Assembly (NCBI GenBank): GCA_015490315.1
Contig: WFYB01000118.1
Location: forward strand, 1 to 23,204
DNA from: Sulfurovum sp.
GTDB taxonomy: Bacteria > Campylobacterota > Campylobacteria > Campylobacterales > Sulfurovaceae
Length of the DNA stretch: 23,204 nucleotides
Reading direction: 5' to 3'
The notes under the pieces were generated by a model. The model saw only the letters and a program-made list of their open reading frames with translations, ran no database searches and was not told where the DNA came from. Within the stretch, counting starts at the first letter, position 1, and each line of letters starts with the position of its first letter. The position numbers and the translations under genes were made by a program. Of this stretch, positions 7,313 through 14,694 are shown one piece after another.

Positions 7313-7352
7313 GATCACCCAAAAGGTGATCCGGGAATTAGCAAGGTGCTAA
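7313..7352 (-). other. Two tandem hairpins between rpsT and prfA
   Basis: GATCACC (7313-7319) pairs with GGTGATC (7325-7331), and TTAGCA (7338-7343) pairs with TGCTAA (7347-7352). Both are perfect. The 8-mer TCCGGGAA occurs at 7330-7337 and again at 7361-7368. No T tract follows on the transcribed strand, so these are more likely an attenuator or RNA-processing site than a terminator. Confidence 0.5.
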
Positions 7353-7389
7353 CAGAGCAGTCCGGGAAACACTACTCAGTGATAACGGG

Positions 7390-7656
7390 CTACGCTTCGA
7401 GAGCGTTGACCATTTTGTGAAGGCGGCTTACTTTTCTTGAAGCAGTCTGCTTTTTGATGAAGCCTTTGCTTACGAGTGAATGGATATATTTGTTCGCAGT
7501 CTCAAACGCTTTTTGTGCAGCTGCTTTGTCAGATGCCGCAACTGCCTCATGGACAGCTTTTACGATATTTTTGATTCTTGTTCTGTAGTATCTGTTTCTT
7601 TCTGTTCTTTTCGCAGTTTGCAAAATACGTTTTTTTGCTGACTTATGGTGTGCCAT
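7390..7656 (-). CDS. rpsT: 30S ribosomal protein S20
   Basis: This 88-aa, highly basic protein begins MAHHKSAKKRILQTAKRTER and has the Lys/Arg-rich helical make-up of S20, which binds 16S rRNA in the small subunit. The central KAVHEAVAASDKAAAQKAF helix and C-terminal RKVSRLHKMVNAL are typical. AAAAGGAAT precedes the start. It leads the minus-strand rpsT-prfA unit and is divergent from glmM. S20 synthesis is self-regulated in some bacteria; the hairpins after it are a possible place for downstream control. Confidence 0.97.
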   Translation of the reverse strand: MAHHKSAKKRILQTAKRTERNRYYRTRIKNIVKAVHEAVAASDKAAAQKAFETANKYIHSLVSKGFIKKQTASRKVSRLHKMVNALEA

Positions 7657-7808
7657 AATCGATTCCTTTTAATATTTTGGTTGTGATCACTTCTGTCTAG
7701 AGTGAAAATAGTTCGCGAATAATATCCAAAATTAGATTAAATATATATTAAAAGAGACGTTACGCGTGCCTTTTTGGGGACTAGATGCTCCCTTAATCTT
7801 TTTTCGGT

Positions 7809-7814
7809 TAAAAT
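7809..7814 (+). promoter_or_regulatory. Possible -10 box of glmM
   Basis: TAAAAT lies 37 bases before the TTG start of glmM within AT-rich DNA between divergent rpsT and glmM. No clear -35 box is seen. Confidence 0.3.
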
Positions 7815-7851
7815 TAAAGCCAATAAGCTCTTAAGAACAAAAGGATTTGAT

Positions 7852-9189
7852 TTGACACTTTTCGGAACTGACGGTGTACGCGGCAAGGCGGGCAAGAAGG
7901 TCACTGCTGCCAATGCCATGCGCCTTGCCATGGCGACAGGCATACATTTCAAGAAACATGCCAGAACCAATAAGATACTTGTAGGGAAGGATACCCGAAG
8001 AAGCGGCTATATGATCGAAAATGCGATCGTCTCCGGATTGACGGCGGTGGGCTTTGATGTGATTCAGATAGGACCTATGCCTACGCCGGCGATTGCCTTT
8101 TTGACAGCGAATATGCGTTGTGATGCGGGGATCATGATCTCTGCAAGCCATAACCCGTACGAAGATAACGGCATCAAATTTTTCGATTGGTTCGGCAACA
8201 AGCTCAACCGTGAAAAAGAGGAGCAGATCGAGGCGATCTACAATGACGATGCCCAGATCGAAGCAGCCCAGGTAACCGGCAAGGCGATCGGAAAATCCAA
8301 ACGGATCGATGATGTGGTGGGCAGATATATTGTCCATATCAAAAATTCATTTCCTGAGGATGCCACACTGTGGGGGAAACGTATCGTTATTGACTGTGCA
8401 AACGGGGCAGGCTATATCGTGGGGCCTACCATCCTGCAGGAGTTGGGTGCCGAGGTAGTCGTGATCGGCGACAAGCCTGACGGATTTAATATCAATGAAG
8501 GGTGTGGTGCGATGCATCCGGAAAACCTTGCAAAAGTTGTCCTTGACAAGCGTGCTGATATCGGTATCGCACTTGATGGGGATGCAGACAGACTGGTGAT
8601 GGTCGATGAGAAGGGTGAGGTGATCGACGGCGATAAACTGATGGGTGTCCTGGCGGTACACCTGCAGGAGCAGGGGCTGCTCAAGGGTAGTGGTATGGTA
8701 GCTACAGTGATGAGTAACCAGGGGCTTGATGAGTACCTCACGGCACATGGCTTGAAGCTTTTACGCTCGGCCGTAGGAGACAAGAATGTCGTCGAGATGA
8801 TGCAGGAGCACGGGATGAACTTCGGTGGAGAGCAGAGTGGGCATATCATTTTCGCCGACTATGCAAAAACTGGAGACGGGCTGACAAGTGCGCTGCAGGC
8901 ACTTGCCTATCTGGTCAAGAGCGGGAAAAAGGCGAGCGAGGCCTTCAACCCCTATGAGTCCTACCCACAACAACTGGTGAATCTGCGTGTGGAGGAGAAG
9001 CGTCCGTTTGAGGAGATAGAAGGGCTCGATGAGATCAAAGCAAAGGTCGAAGCAGAGGGGATGCGGCATCTTTTCCGCTACTCCGGTACGGAGAACAAGA
9101 TCCGACTTCTGCTTGAGGGCAAGGATGAAGCGGCACTTGAGGCAATGATGGAGGAGTGTGTGGCGTTTTTCAAAGGTGCGCTTGCCTGA
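7852..9189 (+). CDS. glmM: Phosphoglucosamine mutase, TTG start
   Basis: GlmM converts glucosamine-6-phosphate to glucosamine-1-phosphate for UDP-GlcNAc, the precursor of peptidoglycan and lipopolysaccharide. The 445-aa length is standard. The phosphoserine is S99 in GIMISASHNPYEDNG, the metal-binding loop is LDGDADRLVMVD, and the phosphate-binding end is FRYSGTENKIR. The family begins with an (x)LFGTDGVRGKAG block, which puts the start at the TTG at 7852, with AAAAGGA well placed upstream. The frame is open further 5' but has no ribosome site there. The stop overlaps the lspA start (TGATG), so the two genes are probably coupled. Confidence 0.95.
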   Translation: MTLFGTDGVRGKAGKKVTAANAMRLAMATGIHFKKHARTNKILVGKDTRRSGYMIENAIVSGLTAVGFDVIQIGPMPTPAIAFLTANMRCDAGIMISASHNPYEDNGIKFFDWFGNKLNREKEEQIEAIYNDDAQIEAAQVTGKAIGKSKRIDDVVGRYIVHIKNSFPEDATLWGKRIVIDCANGAGYIVGPTILQELGAEVVVIGDKPDGFNINEGCGAMHPENLAKVVLDKRADIGIALDGDADRLVMVDEKGEVIDGDKLMGVLAVHLQEQGLLKGSGMVATVMSNQGLDEYLTAHGLKLLRSAVGDKNVVEMMQEHGMNFGGEQSGHIIFADYAKTGDGLTSALQALAYLVKSGKKASEAFNPYESYPQQLVNLRVEEKRPFEEIEGLDEIKAKVEAEGMRHLFRYSGTENKIRLLLEGKDEAALEAMMEECVAFFKGALA

Positions 9190-9632
9190 TGCGTGCCTAC
9201 GTCATTTTTCTACTATCAGCGATAGGGGTCTTTATCATCGATCAAAATATTAAAACGCTTTTTGTGGAGGGATACTATCGGCAAGGAGCGTGTATCGATC
9301 TGGTGCTGCATTACAACAGGGGAGTCGCCTTTTCGATGTTCGCCTTTTTGGGACCCTATCTCAAGTGGATACAGGCACTTTTGATAGGAGGCATCCTGAT
9401 CTATATCTTCAAAGAGGGGTACCTTCGCCGTTATGCGTTTCCTCTGGGACTTTTGATCGGCGGCGCACTGGGCAACCTCTATGACCGTTTTGAACGCGGA
9501 GCGGTGGTCGATTATGTGGCGTGGCATTGCGGTTTTGACTTTGCCGTGTTTAACTTCGCAGATGTGATGATCGATCTGGGGATTGCGTGGATCGTGCTGA
9601 TGGTCTATCTCTCTTCCAAAAAAACTGCATAA
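9189..9632 (+). CDS. lspA: Lipoprotein signal peptidase
   Basis: LspA is the inner-membrane aspartyl protease that removes signal peptides from prolipoproteins. The 147-aa protein has four hydrophobic segments and the family motifs: DQNIK near residue 18, NRGVAFS (43-49), GNLYDRFERGAVVDYV with catalytic D108, and FNFADVMID with catalytic D125. I use the ATG at 9189, which overlaps the glmM stop, because the protein then begins directly with its first membrane helix. A likely substrate in this window is the L,D-transpeptidase lipoprotein at 17514. Confidence 0.95.
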   Translation: MRAYVIFLLSAIGVFIIDQNIKTLFVEGYYRQGACIDLVLHYNRGVAFSMFAFLGPYLKWIQALLIGGILIYIFKEGYLRRYAFPLGLLIGGALGNLYDRFERGAVVDYVAWHCGFDFAVFNFADVMIDLGIAWIVLMVYLSSKKTA

Positions 9633-9634
9633 CA

Positions 9635-10579
9635 ATGATCCGTTATCTATTGGGATGGTTTTTGCTTCTCTCTTGGCTTGGTGCGGATATCCTGCCGGCA
9701 GAGATCACTCCCGCAGGTGTAGATCGGCACTACATGGGGATCAGGATACTTGACCAGAAGGTGCTGGATGTAGGCGCTATAGAAGGTATCAAATTTGCCG
9801 AGATCTCCGACCTTGCGTATGACAAAAAACACGATCTGCTTTATATGGTCAGCGACAAAGGCATCCTCTACAGTTTCCGATGTCACTTCACCAAGGATAA
9901 GATGACGCTTCATCCATTGAGGGCAGGATATCTCAAAGATCGTAAGGGAAAACGGCTCAGGAAATGGAAGCGTGACAGTGAAGGGATGTGTCTGGACAAG
10001 AGGGGGCGTCTGCTGATCTCTTTTGAGGGGGATGTGAAGATCGCATGGTTTCACAAAAACGGCACTAAATTTGGCTGGATGATACGCACATTTCCTCTGC
10101 CCAAGGAGCTACGGAAAATAAAACACTATCGCAGCAAAAACAAATCACTCGAGGCGCTTGCCTGGCATTCGGAGTACGGTATTTTGACTGCTCCTGAGTG
10201 GCCGCTGAAGCGCTATCACAAAAAGGCGCATACCATCTACTCCCTCAAGGGCAAACGCTGGTTTTTCCGTGCGGAGAAAGAGGCGCGCTCCTCGGTAACA
10301 GCTCTGGAGACCATGGACGATGGCAATCTTTTGGTGCTTGAACGCTCTTTTACCGGTATCTTAGAGCCTTTTGTGGTGACACTCAAACAGGTTTCCCTCT
10401 CAAAGTGCCCGAGAGAGTGCCCAAGCAAAGTGATCGCCAAATTCAATACCCATAAGGGATGGGACATCGATAACTTCGAAGGGCTCTGCCGAGTTGCCCC
10501 GCATCGTTACCTGATGGTTAGTGATAACGGGGACAACTTCTATCAGAAGACGCTATTGGTCTACTTTGAAGTGTTGTAA
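9635..10579 (+). CDS. Secreted phytase-like (esterase-like) beta-propeller protein
   Basis: The 314-aa product begins MIRYLLGWFLLLSWLGADI, a signal peptide, so it is periplasmic or membrane-attached. The repeats ISDLAYDKKHDLLYMVSDKG, DSEGMCLDKRGRLLISFEGD, KSLEALAWHSEYGILTAPEW and DNFEGLCRVAPHRYLMVSDN are blades of the phytase-like/esterase-like family, with the typical SDxG and EG(M/L)C patterns. The substrate is unknown. I start it at the ATG at 9635, two bases after the lspA stop; a longer frame would overlap lspA and put residues ahead of the signal. It is the last gene of the glmM-lspA unit. Confidence 0.8.
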   Translation: MIRYLLGWFLLLSWLGADILPAEITPAGVDRHYMGIRILDQKVLDVGAIEGIKFAEISDLAYDKKHDLLYMVSDKGILYSFRCHFTKDKMTLHPLRAGYLKDRKGKRLRKWKRDSEGMCLDKRGRLLISFEGDVKIAWFHKNGTKFGWMIRTFPLPKELRKIKHYRSKNKSLEALAWHSEYGILTAPEWPLKRYHKKAHTIYSLKGKRWFFRAEKEARSSVTALETMDDGNLLVLERSFTGILEPFVVTLKQVSLSKCPRECPSKVIAKFNTHKGWDIDNFEGLCRVAPHRYLMVSDNGDNFYQKTLLVYFEVL

Positions 10580-10590
10580 TCTTCTTTGGG

Positions 10591-10596
10591 TATAAT
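10591..10596 (+). promoter_or_regulatory. TATAAT -10 box directly before the pqiA-like gene
   Basis: TATAAT ends seven bases before the ATG at 10603, so transcription would start at or next to the A of the start codon. TTGAAG at 10566-10571 is a possible, loosely spaced -35. There is no Shine-Dalgarno sequence before this gene. Confidence 0.45.
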
Positions 10597-10602
10597 CGGC
10601 AC

Positions 10603-11433
10603 ATGAAACGCATAGTATATTATCTGGTTATTTCGTTGGCACTGCTGGGCAGTACGTGGTTCTCTTGGCAGGCGTACCAAGAAGCGATAGAATATGAGCA
10701 AAGCACCAAAGCACTTGTCGCACATCTGGGAGCGAAGGAGCAGGCGGAGTATCGGCTCAAAGAGCTTGCTGAGCGCTTTTCGATGGGACTTTATAAAAAC
10801 GGCAAAGCCTCCCAAATCAGCAAGCTCAAAAAAGAGCAGACACTGCACAAAGAGGCGGCAATGCGCTATACACTCTATGCTATGGGGGCACTGCTGGTGG
10901 TGCTTGGGGGCTATTTTTTTGTCTCGTTACGAAGTTTTACATTTTTTGGGAGTCTTGCCGCTTTGATCATGCTGATATTTGGTCTGATCACACCGATACT
11001 GATGGTGACGATCCACAAAGAGGTAGAGTATCTTGGGGATGTGGTACTCTCCTTTGAGTCCAAAGGGGTGATCGGCTCCATCGAGAAGCTTTTTGGGAAT
11101 GGAGATCTTGTAGTGGCATTGGTGATCCTGCTCTTTTCGGTGCTGGTGCCGCTGGTCAAGACTCTCTCTCTGCTTTTCATATCTCTCTTTATGGAAAACA
11201 GATTTGCGCACGGTATGGTGAAGTTTTTCAAAATGATCGGGAAGTGGTCGATGGTCGATGTCTTTGTCGTAGCGACATTTTTGGTCTACCTGACCGCCAA
11301 CAAGGGGGAGGTAAGCCGCGCAGAAGTTGAGGTAGGACTCTACTTCTTTTTGGCATACGTGATCATCTCGATGCTTGTCAGTCTGAGTGCTGACAGGATG
11401 CTGCATCAGCAAAAGCAGGTATCAAAGGCTTAG
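10603..11433 (+). CDS. PqiA-type inner-membrane protein
   Basis: This 276-aa integral membrane protein has about five hydrophobic segments. One is at the N-terminus (5-22), followed by a charged, helix-rich periplasmic stretch (about 25-88), then segments near 90-110, 117-138, 167-195, 218-235 and 245-262. The signature GKWSMVDVFVVA and the preceding LVPLVKTLSLL are typical of the paraquat-inducible protein A domain, whose family works with MCE proteins in lipid traffic between membranes. Only one PqiA domain is present and no pqiB or pqiC follows. It has no visible ribosome-binding site and may be read from a leaderless message. It converges on the DUF493 gene with three bases between the stops. 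Confidence 0.82.
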   Translation: MKRIVYYLVISLALLGSTWFSWQAYQEAIEYEQSTKALVAHLGAKEQAEYRLKELAERFSMGLYKNGKASQISKLKKEQTLHKEAAMRYTLYAMGALLVVLGGYFFVSLRSFTFFGSLAALIMLIFGLITPILMVTIHKEVEYLGDVVLSFESKGVIGSIEKLFGNGDLVVALVILLFSVLVPLVKTLSLLFISLFMENRFAHGMVKFFKMIGKWSMVDVFVVATFLVYLTANKGEVSRAEVEVGLYFFLAYVIISMLVSLSADRMLHQQKQVSKA

Positions 11434-11436
11434 CGC

Positions 11437-11706
11437 TTAGATCACCATATCGACATCACTGTGATCTTCAAACTGTTTGAAGAGCTTGTTGCGCTCCTCT
11501 TCGCTCTCTACGGTACAGGAGGCGTTGTAGCTGTGGAACTTGCCTGTTTTTGATACATTGCCGGCTTTGGCGGTATGGGCTTTATCTCCCATGACCTCTT
11601 TGATGCAGGCTTCGAGTTTCTCTTTGTCGCGTCCGATGATCTTGTATCCCCACTCAGTAGGGTAGTTGATCTCCGGTCTCTCTTGTGTTTTGTCGTCAAG
11701 AATCAT
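11437..11706 (-). CDS. DUF493 family protein (YbeD/HP0495-like)
   Basis: This 89-aa soluble protein has the DUF493 pattern: YPTEWGYKIIGRDKEKLEACIKEV, a central KTGKFHSYNASCTVESEEE strand-helix and FKQFEDHSDVDMVI at the end. The fold is a small ferredoxin-like alpha/beta domain of unknown biochemical role, possibly regulatory by ligand binding. The start at 11706 follows AAAGGAG with ideal spacing. A -10 box lies just upstream and a terminator-like hairpin separates it from moaC, so it is probably its own unit. Confidence 0.85.
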   Translation of the reverse strand: MILDDKTQERPEINYPTEWGYKIIGRDKEKLEACIKEVMGDKAHTAKAGNVSKTGKFHSYNASCTVESEEERNKLFKQFEDHSDVDMVI

Positions 11707-11731
11707 CGATGACTCCTTTGGTTTTTATTTT

Positions 11732-11737
11732 ATTATA
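11732..11737 (-). promoter_or_regulatory. TATAAT -10 box of the DUF493 gene
   Basis: On the minus strand the sequence reads GTGTATAATAAAAT, giving an exact TATAAT 25 bases before the start codon, within AT-rich DNA. Confidence 0.5.
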
Positions 11738-11760
11738 CACTTTTTCGCAGGGTATTTATG

Positions 11761-11796
11761 GAACAAAAGTCTCAAATCTCGGGATAGAGATTTGGG
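11761..11796 (-). terminator. Terminator after moaC
   Basis: CTCAAATCTC (11771-11780) pairs with GAGATTTGGG (11787-11796), nine Watson-Crick pairs and one G-T, around GGGATA. Read on the minus strand it follows the moaC stop and is followed by GACTTTTGTTC, a short T-rich tail. Confidence 0.65.
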
Positions 11797-11807
11797 AAAA
11801 GTAGCTA

Positions 11808-12296
11808 CTATCGGCTGAAGTCTCCGGATTTCCCGCCGCTTTTGTGCTCGAGCTGGATGTTGCGGATGACCATCCCTTTGTCGATCGCTTTGAGCATATC
11901 GTAGATCGTCAGCAAGCCGACGCTTACACCGGTAAGTGCCTCCATCTCAACACCTGTCTGACCGTTGAGCTTGGCAGTAACTGTCAGTTTGAATCCGGGC
12001 AGTTCGGGAAGCTCCTCGATATCGGTCTTGACCGATGTGAGCATAAGCGGATGACACATCGGTATAAGTGTACTGGTCTGTTTCGTCCCCTGGATCGCTG
12101 CAATGACGGCAGTCTGCAGTACGGGCCCTTTTTTGGCGGTGTTGGCGATAACAGCATCGTAGGCTGCCTGTCCCACTTCGATAATACCGCTTGCCGTGGC
12201 GATACGGGTCGTACTCTCTTTGTCGGAGACATCGACCATTTTGGGTTTGTTCTGTTCATCAAGATGTGTGAGGTTCACAATGGTTCCTTCTGTCAT
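11808..12296 (-). CDS. moaC: Cyclic pyranopterin monophosphate synthase
   Basis: MoaC, with MoaA, converts GTP to cyclic pyranopterin monophosphate, the first stage of molybdenum cofactor synthesis. The 162-aa length is typical. The key blocks are LIPMCHPL (77-84), GVEMEALTGVS (115-125) and KSGGKSGDF (152-160), which form the active site. It is the only cofactor synthesis gene here and likely serves SoxC among other enzymes. There is no clear Shine-Dalgarno sequence, and a TGCTAAAAT -10 element ends only ten bases before the ATG, so the leader may be about three bases. Confidence 0.95.
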   Translation of the reverse strand: MTEGTIVNLTHLDEQNKPKMVDVSDKESTTRIATASGIIEVGQAAYDAVIANTAKKGPVLQTAVIAAIQGTKQTSTLIPMCHPLMLTSVKTDIEELPELPGFKLTVTAKLNGQTGVEMEALTGVSVGLLTIYDMLKAIDKGMVIRNIQLEHKSGGKSGDFSR

Positions 12297-12305
12297 ATTT
12301 TTCGC

Positions 12306-12314
12306 ATTTTAGCA
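12306..12314 (-). promoter_or_regulatory. Extended -10 (TGCTAAAAT) of moaC
   Basis: The minus strand reads TTATGCTAAAATGCG, an extended -10 of the TGnTAnnnT type. The same 12-mer (ATTTTAGCATAA on the plus strand) occurs before mqnD at 20409-20420. The predicted start is only about three bases before the moaC ATG. Confidence 0.45.
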
Positions 12315-12463
12315 TAAATGGTGCAAAAGTATGGGGTACGTATGACGTAAAAAATAGAATAGTTGACGATTTTATTCCTAATTATGTTTAATTTAAGCAT
12401 CAATAAGATAAGATTATCCCAGTCATAGACTAAGATTATTTAACCGCATGCCAAGGAGACGGA

Positions 12464-13147
12464 ATGAACTATGCATATATCAGGCAGATGCCGCATTTTG
12501 TACCACTCTCCCAACAGCAGCGCGATATTCTCTCGTTTGCCATGGAGCATCATTTGGATATAGAGAAAGAAGTAGTAGAATACTCCAGCAAAAATGTCTC
12601 TTTGGATGAGCGCAAGGATTTTGAATCTTTCATGCAGAATATCCGCAAAGGGGATCGGCTTGTCATCTCCAGCTTCGCAGTCATCAGTGACAAAGTCGAA
12701 GAGATCGTCAAGGTGATCAACTGTATCTTGAGCCATGAAGCGACGCTCTATATCTGTGCTCCGGAAACAAAGATTGACCGCAATACAAAGCTTCTAGATG
12801 TATTTCCCCTGCTCAACGATCTTCGTCAGGCACAAGAGGAGAAGCGTGTGCAGATAGGCAGACCCAAAGGGAGCCGATCCTCTTCGAAGTTCGATGTCTA
12901 TCATACTCAGATCATCGCTATGCTTAAAGAGGAGATGAGTGTCAGTGCAATCGCCAGAGAGCTGGGGGTGAGCAGAAGTTCACTCAAAGACTATATCGAG
13001 TCAAGAGGGCTCAAAGAGCTTATAGGCGGTTCATGGATGAAAGAGCTGCCCGCATCCAGACAGATTGAGAATGTGGTTCTGATCTGTCCTTTTGAAGAGG
13101 CGGTAAAGCAAGAGAGTCAAGAAAAAATCAAAGAAAAGGTATCGTAA
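12464..13147 (+). CDS. Catalytically dead serine-recombinase-like DNA-binding protein
   Basis: The 227-aa protein has the two-part layout of small serine resolvases/invertases. The N-terminal domain (1-110) keeps the YAYIR start, LDERKDFESFM and GDRLVIS blocks; the C-terminal part has GRPKGS (132-137) and a helix-turn-helix, SVSAIARELGVSRSSLKDYI (149-168). The catalytic serine expected after YxR is absent (YIRQMP), and the two arginines expected after GDxLVI are missing (SSFAVISDK). It therefore should bind DNA but not recombine it. AGGAG precedes the ATG. The stop is one base before ccoG, implying a shared transcript and perhaps control of respiratory genes. No invertible segment with flanking repeats was seen nearby. 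The regulator role is inferred. Confidence 0.8.
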   Translation: MNYAYIRQMPHFVPLSQQQRDILSFAMEHHLDIEKEVVEYSSKNVSLDERKDFESFMQNIRKGDRLVISSFAVISDKVEEIVKVINCILSHEATLYICAPETKIDRNTKLLDVFPLLNDLRQAQEEKRVQIGRPKGSRSSSKFDVYHTQIIAMLKEEMSVSAIARELGVSRSSLKDYIESRGLKELIGGSWMKELPASRQIENVVLICPFEEAVKQESQEKIKEKVS

Positions 13148-13148
13148 G

Positions 13149-14606
13149 ATGGAAGCATCAATCAACACAAACACAACAAACCAAAAACCGAAAAAGAATA
13201 TGGCAAAAGAGTATCTCAAGGGATGGGTACCCTACAGGATTAAACGCTACTGGGCGTATGTCGCTGCGACGATATTTGCACTTGTACTGCCTTGGATCAA
13301 GATAGGAGGTCACCATATCTTTCTCTTGAGCTTTGATCATAAAAAGCTTGAGTTGATGGGGGTGCAGTTTGATATGCAGGAGCTCTACCTCATGCCTTTC
13401 CTGCTGATGCTGCTCTTTTTGGGGATCTTTGCCGTGACTGCTGTAGGCGGCAGGGCATGGTGCGGCTGGGCATGTCCTCAGACGATCTTCCGTGTGATCT
13501 ACAGAGACGGGATCGAGACCAAACTGCTGGGGCTGCGCAAAAATATTAAAAACAAGCAAAAAGAGCCCGATATGTCCAAGCCTGAGAACAAGGTGAAGAA
13601 GGTCATCGCTATCCTGCTCTGGTCTATTCTCGCGATCATTGCAGCGGCTGATTTCATGTGGTTCTTTGTCCCGCCTGAAGAGTTTTTCAAATATCTCGAA
13701 AATCCCGGTGAGCATATGATCCTGATAGGGTTTGTCGTAGGTATCGCACTCTTTTTGATCGCGGATGTGGTCTTCATCAAAGAGAACTTCTGTGTCTATA
13801 TCTGCCCCTACAGCCGTGTGCAGTCTGTGCTGTACGATGATGACACGCTGATGGCGGTCTACGATCCTGTTCGCGGGGGTGAAATCTATGAGGGGCACGG
13901 TAACGACAGACATAAAGCATTTACCAAGAAAAAAGAGCTGCTTGCTGTCGATCCTGACGCTGAGTGTACGACCTGTGAGAGCTGTGTGACGGTATGTCCT
14001 ACCCATATTGACATCCGTAAGGGGCTGCAGTTGGAGTGTATCAACTGTCTGGAGTGTGTCGATGCCTGTACGCAGGTCATGGGAGCGCTCGGCAAGCCGA
14101 GCCTTGTACAGTGGTCAAGCGAGAGAGAGACTGTCAAGCATGAAGGCAAGACAAGAATCTGGCGTCCGAAAGTGATCGCATACTTTACAGTATTGACGAT
14201 TGTCCTGGTCGCGCTCTTTACAATGGGAAGCAAAAAAGAGCATATGCTGCTCAATATCAATAAGAGTACGCGACTCTACAAGCTGCTTGATCACGGTAGG
14301 GTACAGAATGACTATATCTTTATGTTTGCCAATACAGACAGCAAACCGCATACCTATACTTTTGAGGTGGTCAACAATGATAAGATCAAGATCATCAGAC
14401 CCAAAGAGCCGTTCAAGCTTGGTGCAGGCAAGAAGAAGAAAAAGGTAGTCATCCTTGAAACGGATGAGAAACTGGTCAAGAGCGGCGCAAAAAGTGTACC
14501 GGTACCGCTGACGATCAAGGCGTATGCAACAGATGATCCCAAAAAGATTGCGGTAGAGAGAAAGACGGTCTTTGTCTATCCTTCTGAGAATCTGCTGAAG
14601 AAGTAG
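13149..14606 (+). CDS. ccoG: cbb3 oxidase accessory protein CcoG (FixG/RdxA)
   Basis: CcoG is a membrane ferredoxin-like protein needed for cbb3-type cytochrome c oxidase maturation, probably by reducing copper for the CuB site. The 485-aa protein shows membrane helices near 35-55, 80-98, 155-173 and 190-210. It has the conserved GGRAWCGWACPQTIF and CVYICPYSRVQS blocks, then two [4Fe-4S]-type clusters, CTTCESCVTVCP and CINCLECVDACTQVM. An immunoglobulin-like periplasmic domain follows another helix near residue 345. The start at 13149 is one base after the preceding stop and relies on AAAGG within that gene. The oxidase subunit genes are not in the window. Confidence 0.95.
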   Translation: MEASINTNTTNQKPKKNMAKEYLKGWVPYRIKRYWAYVAATIFALVLPWIKIGGHHIFLLSFDHKKLELMGVQFDMQELYLMPFLLMLLFLGIFAVTAVGGRAWCGWACPQTIFRVIYRDGIETKLLGLRKNIKNKQKEPDMSKPENKVKKVIAILLWSILAIIAAADFMWFFVPPEEFFKYLENPGEHMILIGFVVGIALFLIADVVFIKENFCVYICPYSRVQSVLYDDDTLMAVYDPVRGGEIYEGHGNDRHKAFTKKKELLAVDPDAECTTCESCVTVCPTHIDIRKGLQLECINCLECVDACTQVMGALGKPSLVQWSSERETVKHEGKTRIWRPKVIAYFTVLTIVLVALFTMGSKKEHMLLNINKSTRLYKLLDHGRVQNDYIFMFANTDSKPHTYTFEVVNNDKIKIIRPKEPFKLGAGKKKKKVVILETDEKLVKSGAKSVPVPLTIKAYATDDPKKIAVERKTVFVYPSENLLKK

Positions 14607-14609
14607 TCG

Positions 14610-14634
14610 CCAAGCACGACTATGGGCGTGCTGG
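14610..14634 (+). other. Hairpin after ccoG
   Basis: CCAAGCACG (14610-14618) pairs with CGTGCTGG (14627-14634) with one bulged A and an eight-base loop. It sits three bases after the ccoG stop but is followed by TCAGGAG, not a T tract, so it is a candidate RNA-end structure rather than a clear terminator. Confidence 0.4.
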
Positions 14635-14657
14635 TCAGGAGTGCCACGGCATTTTTG

Positions 14658-14666
14658 TGCTATGAT
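14658..14666 (+). promoter_or_regulatory. Extended -10 (TGCTATGAT) of the SQR-like gene
   Basis: TGCTATGAT is an extended -10 element, preceded by a T-rich run. The predicted start near 14673 leaves a leader of about 22 bases containing AAGGAGA. Confidence 0.4.
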
Positions 14667-14694
14667 GACAGGCAAAAAAGAGCAAGGAGAGAAT

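Noticed and set aside
12407..12418. GATAAGATTATC palindrome as a regulator site for the recombinase-like/ccoG operon
   Set aside because: It is short and AT-rich and matches no known consensus; too weak to call without comparison to relatives.
12464..13147. Active invertase or phase-variation switch
   Set aside because: The catalytic Ser and Arg residues are absent, and I found no long inverted repeats flanking a switchable promoter nearby.
13158..14006. Long open frame (282 codons) on the minus strand opposite ccoG
   Set aside because: It is antisense to a clear ccoG with iron-sulfur motifs, has a His/Gln/Arg-rich translation with no recognisable domain, and has no ribosome site.
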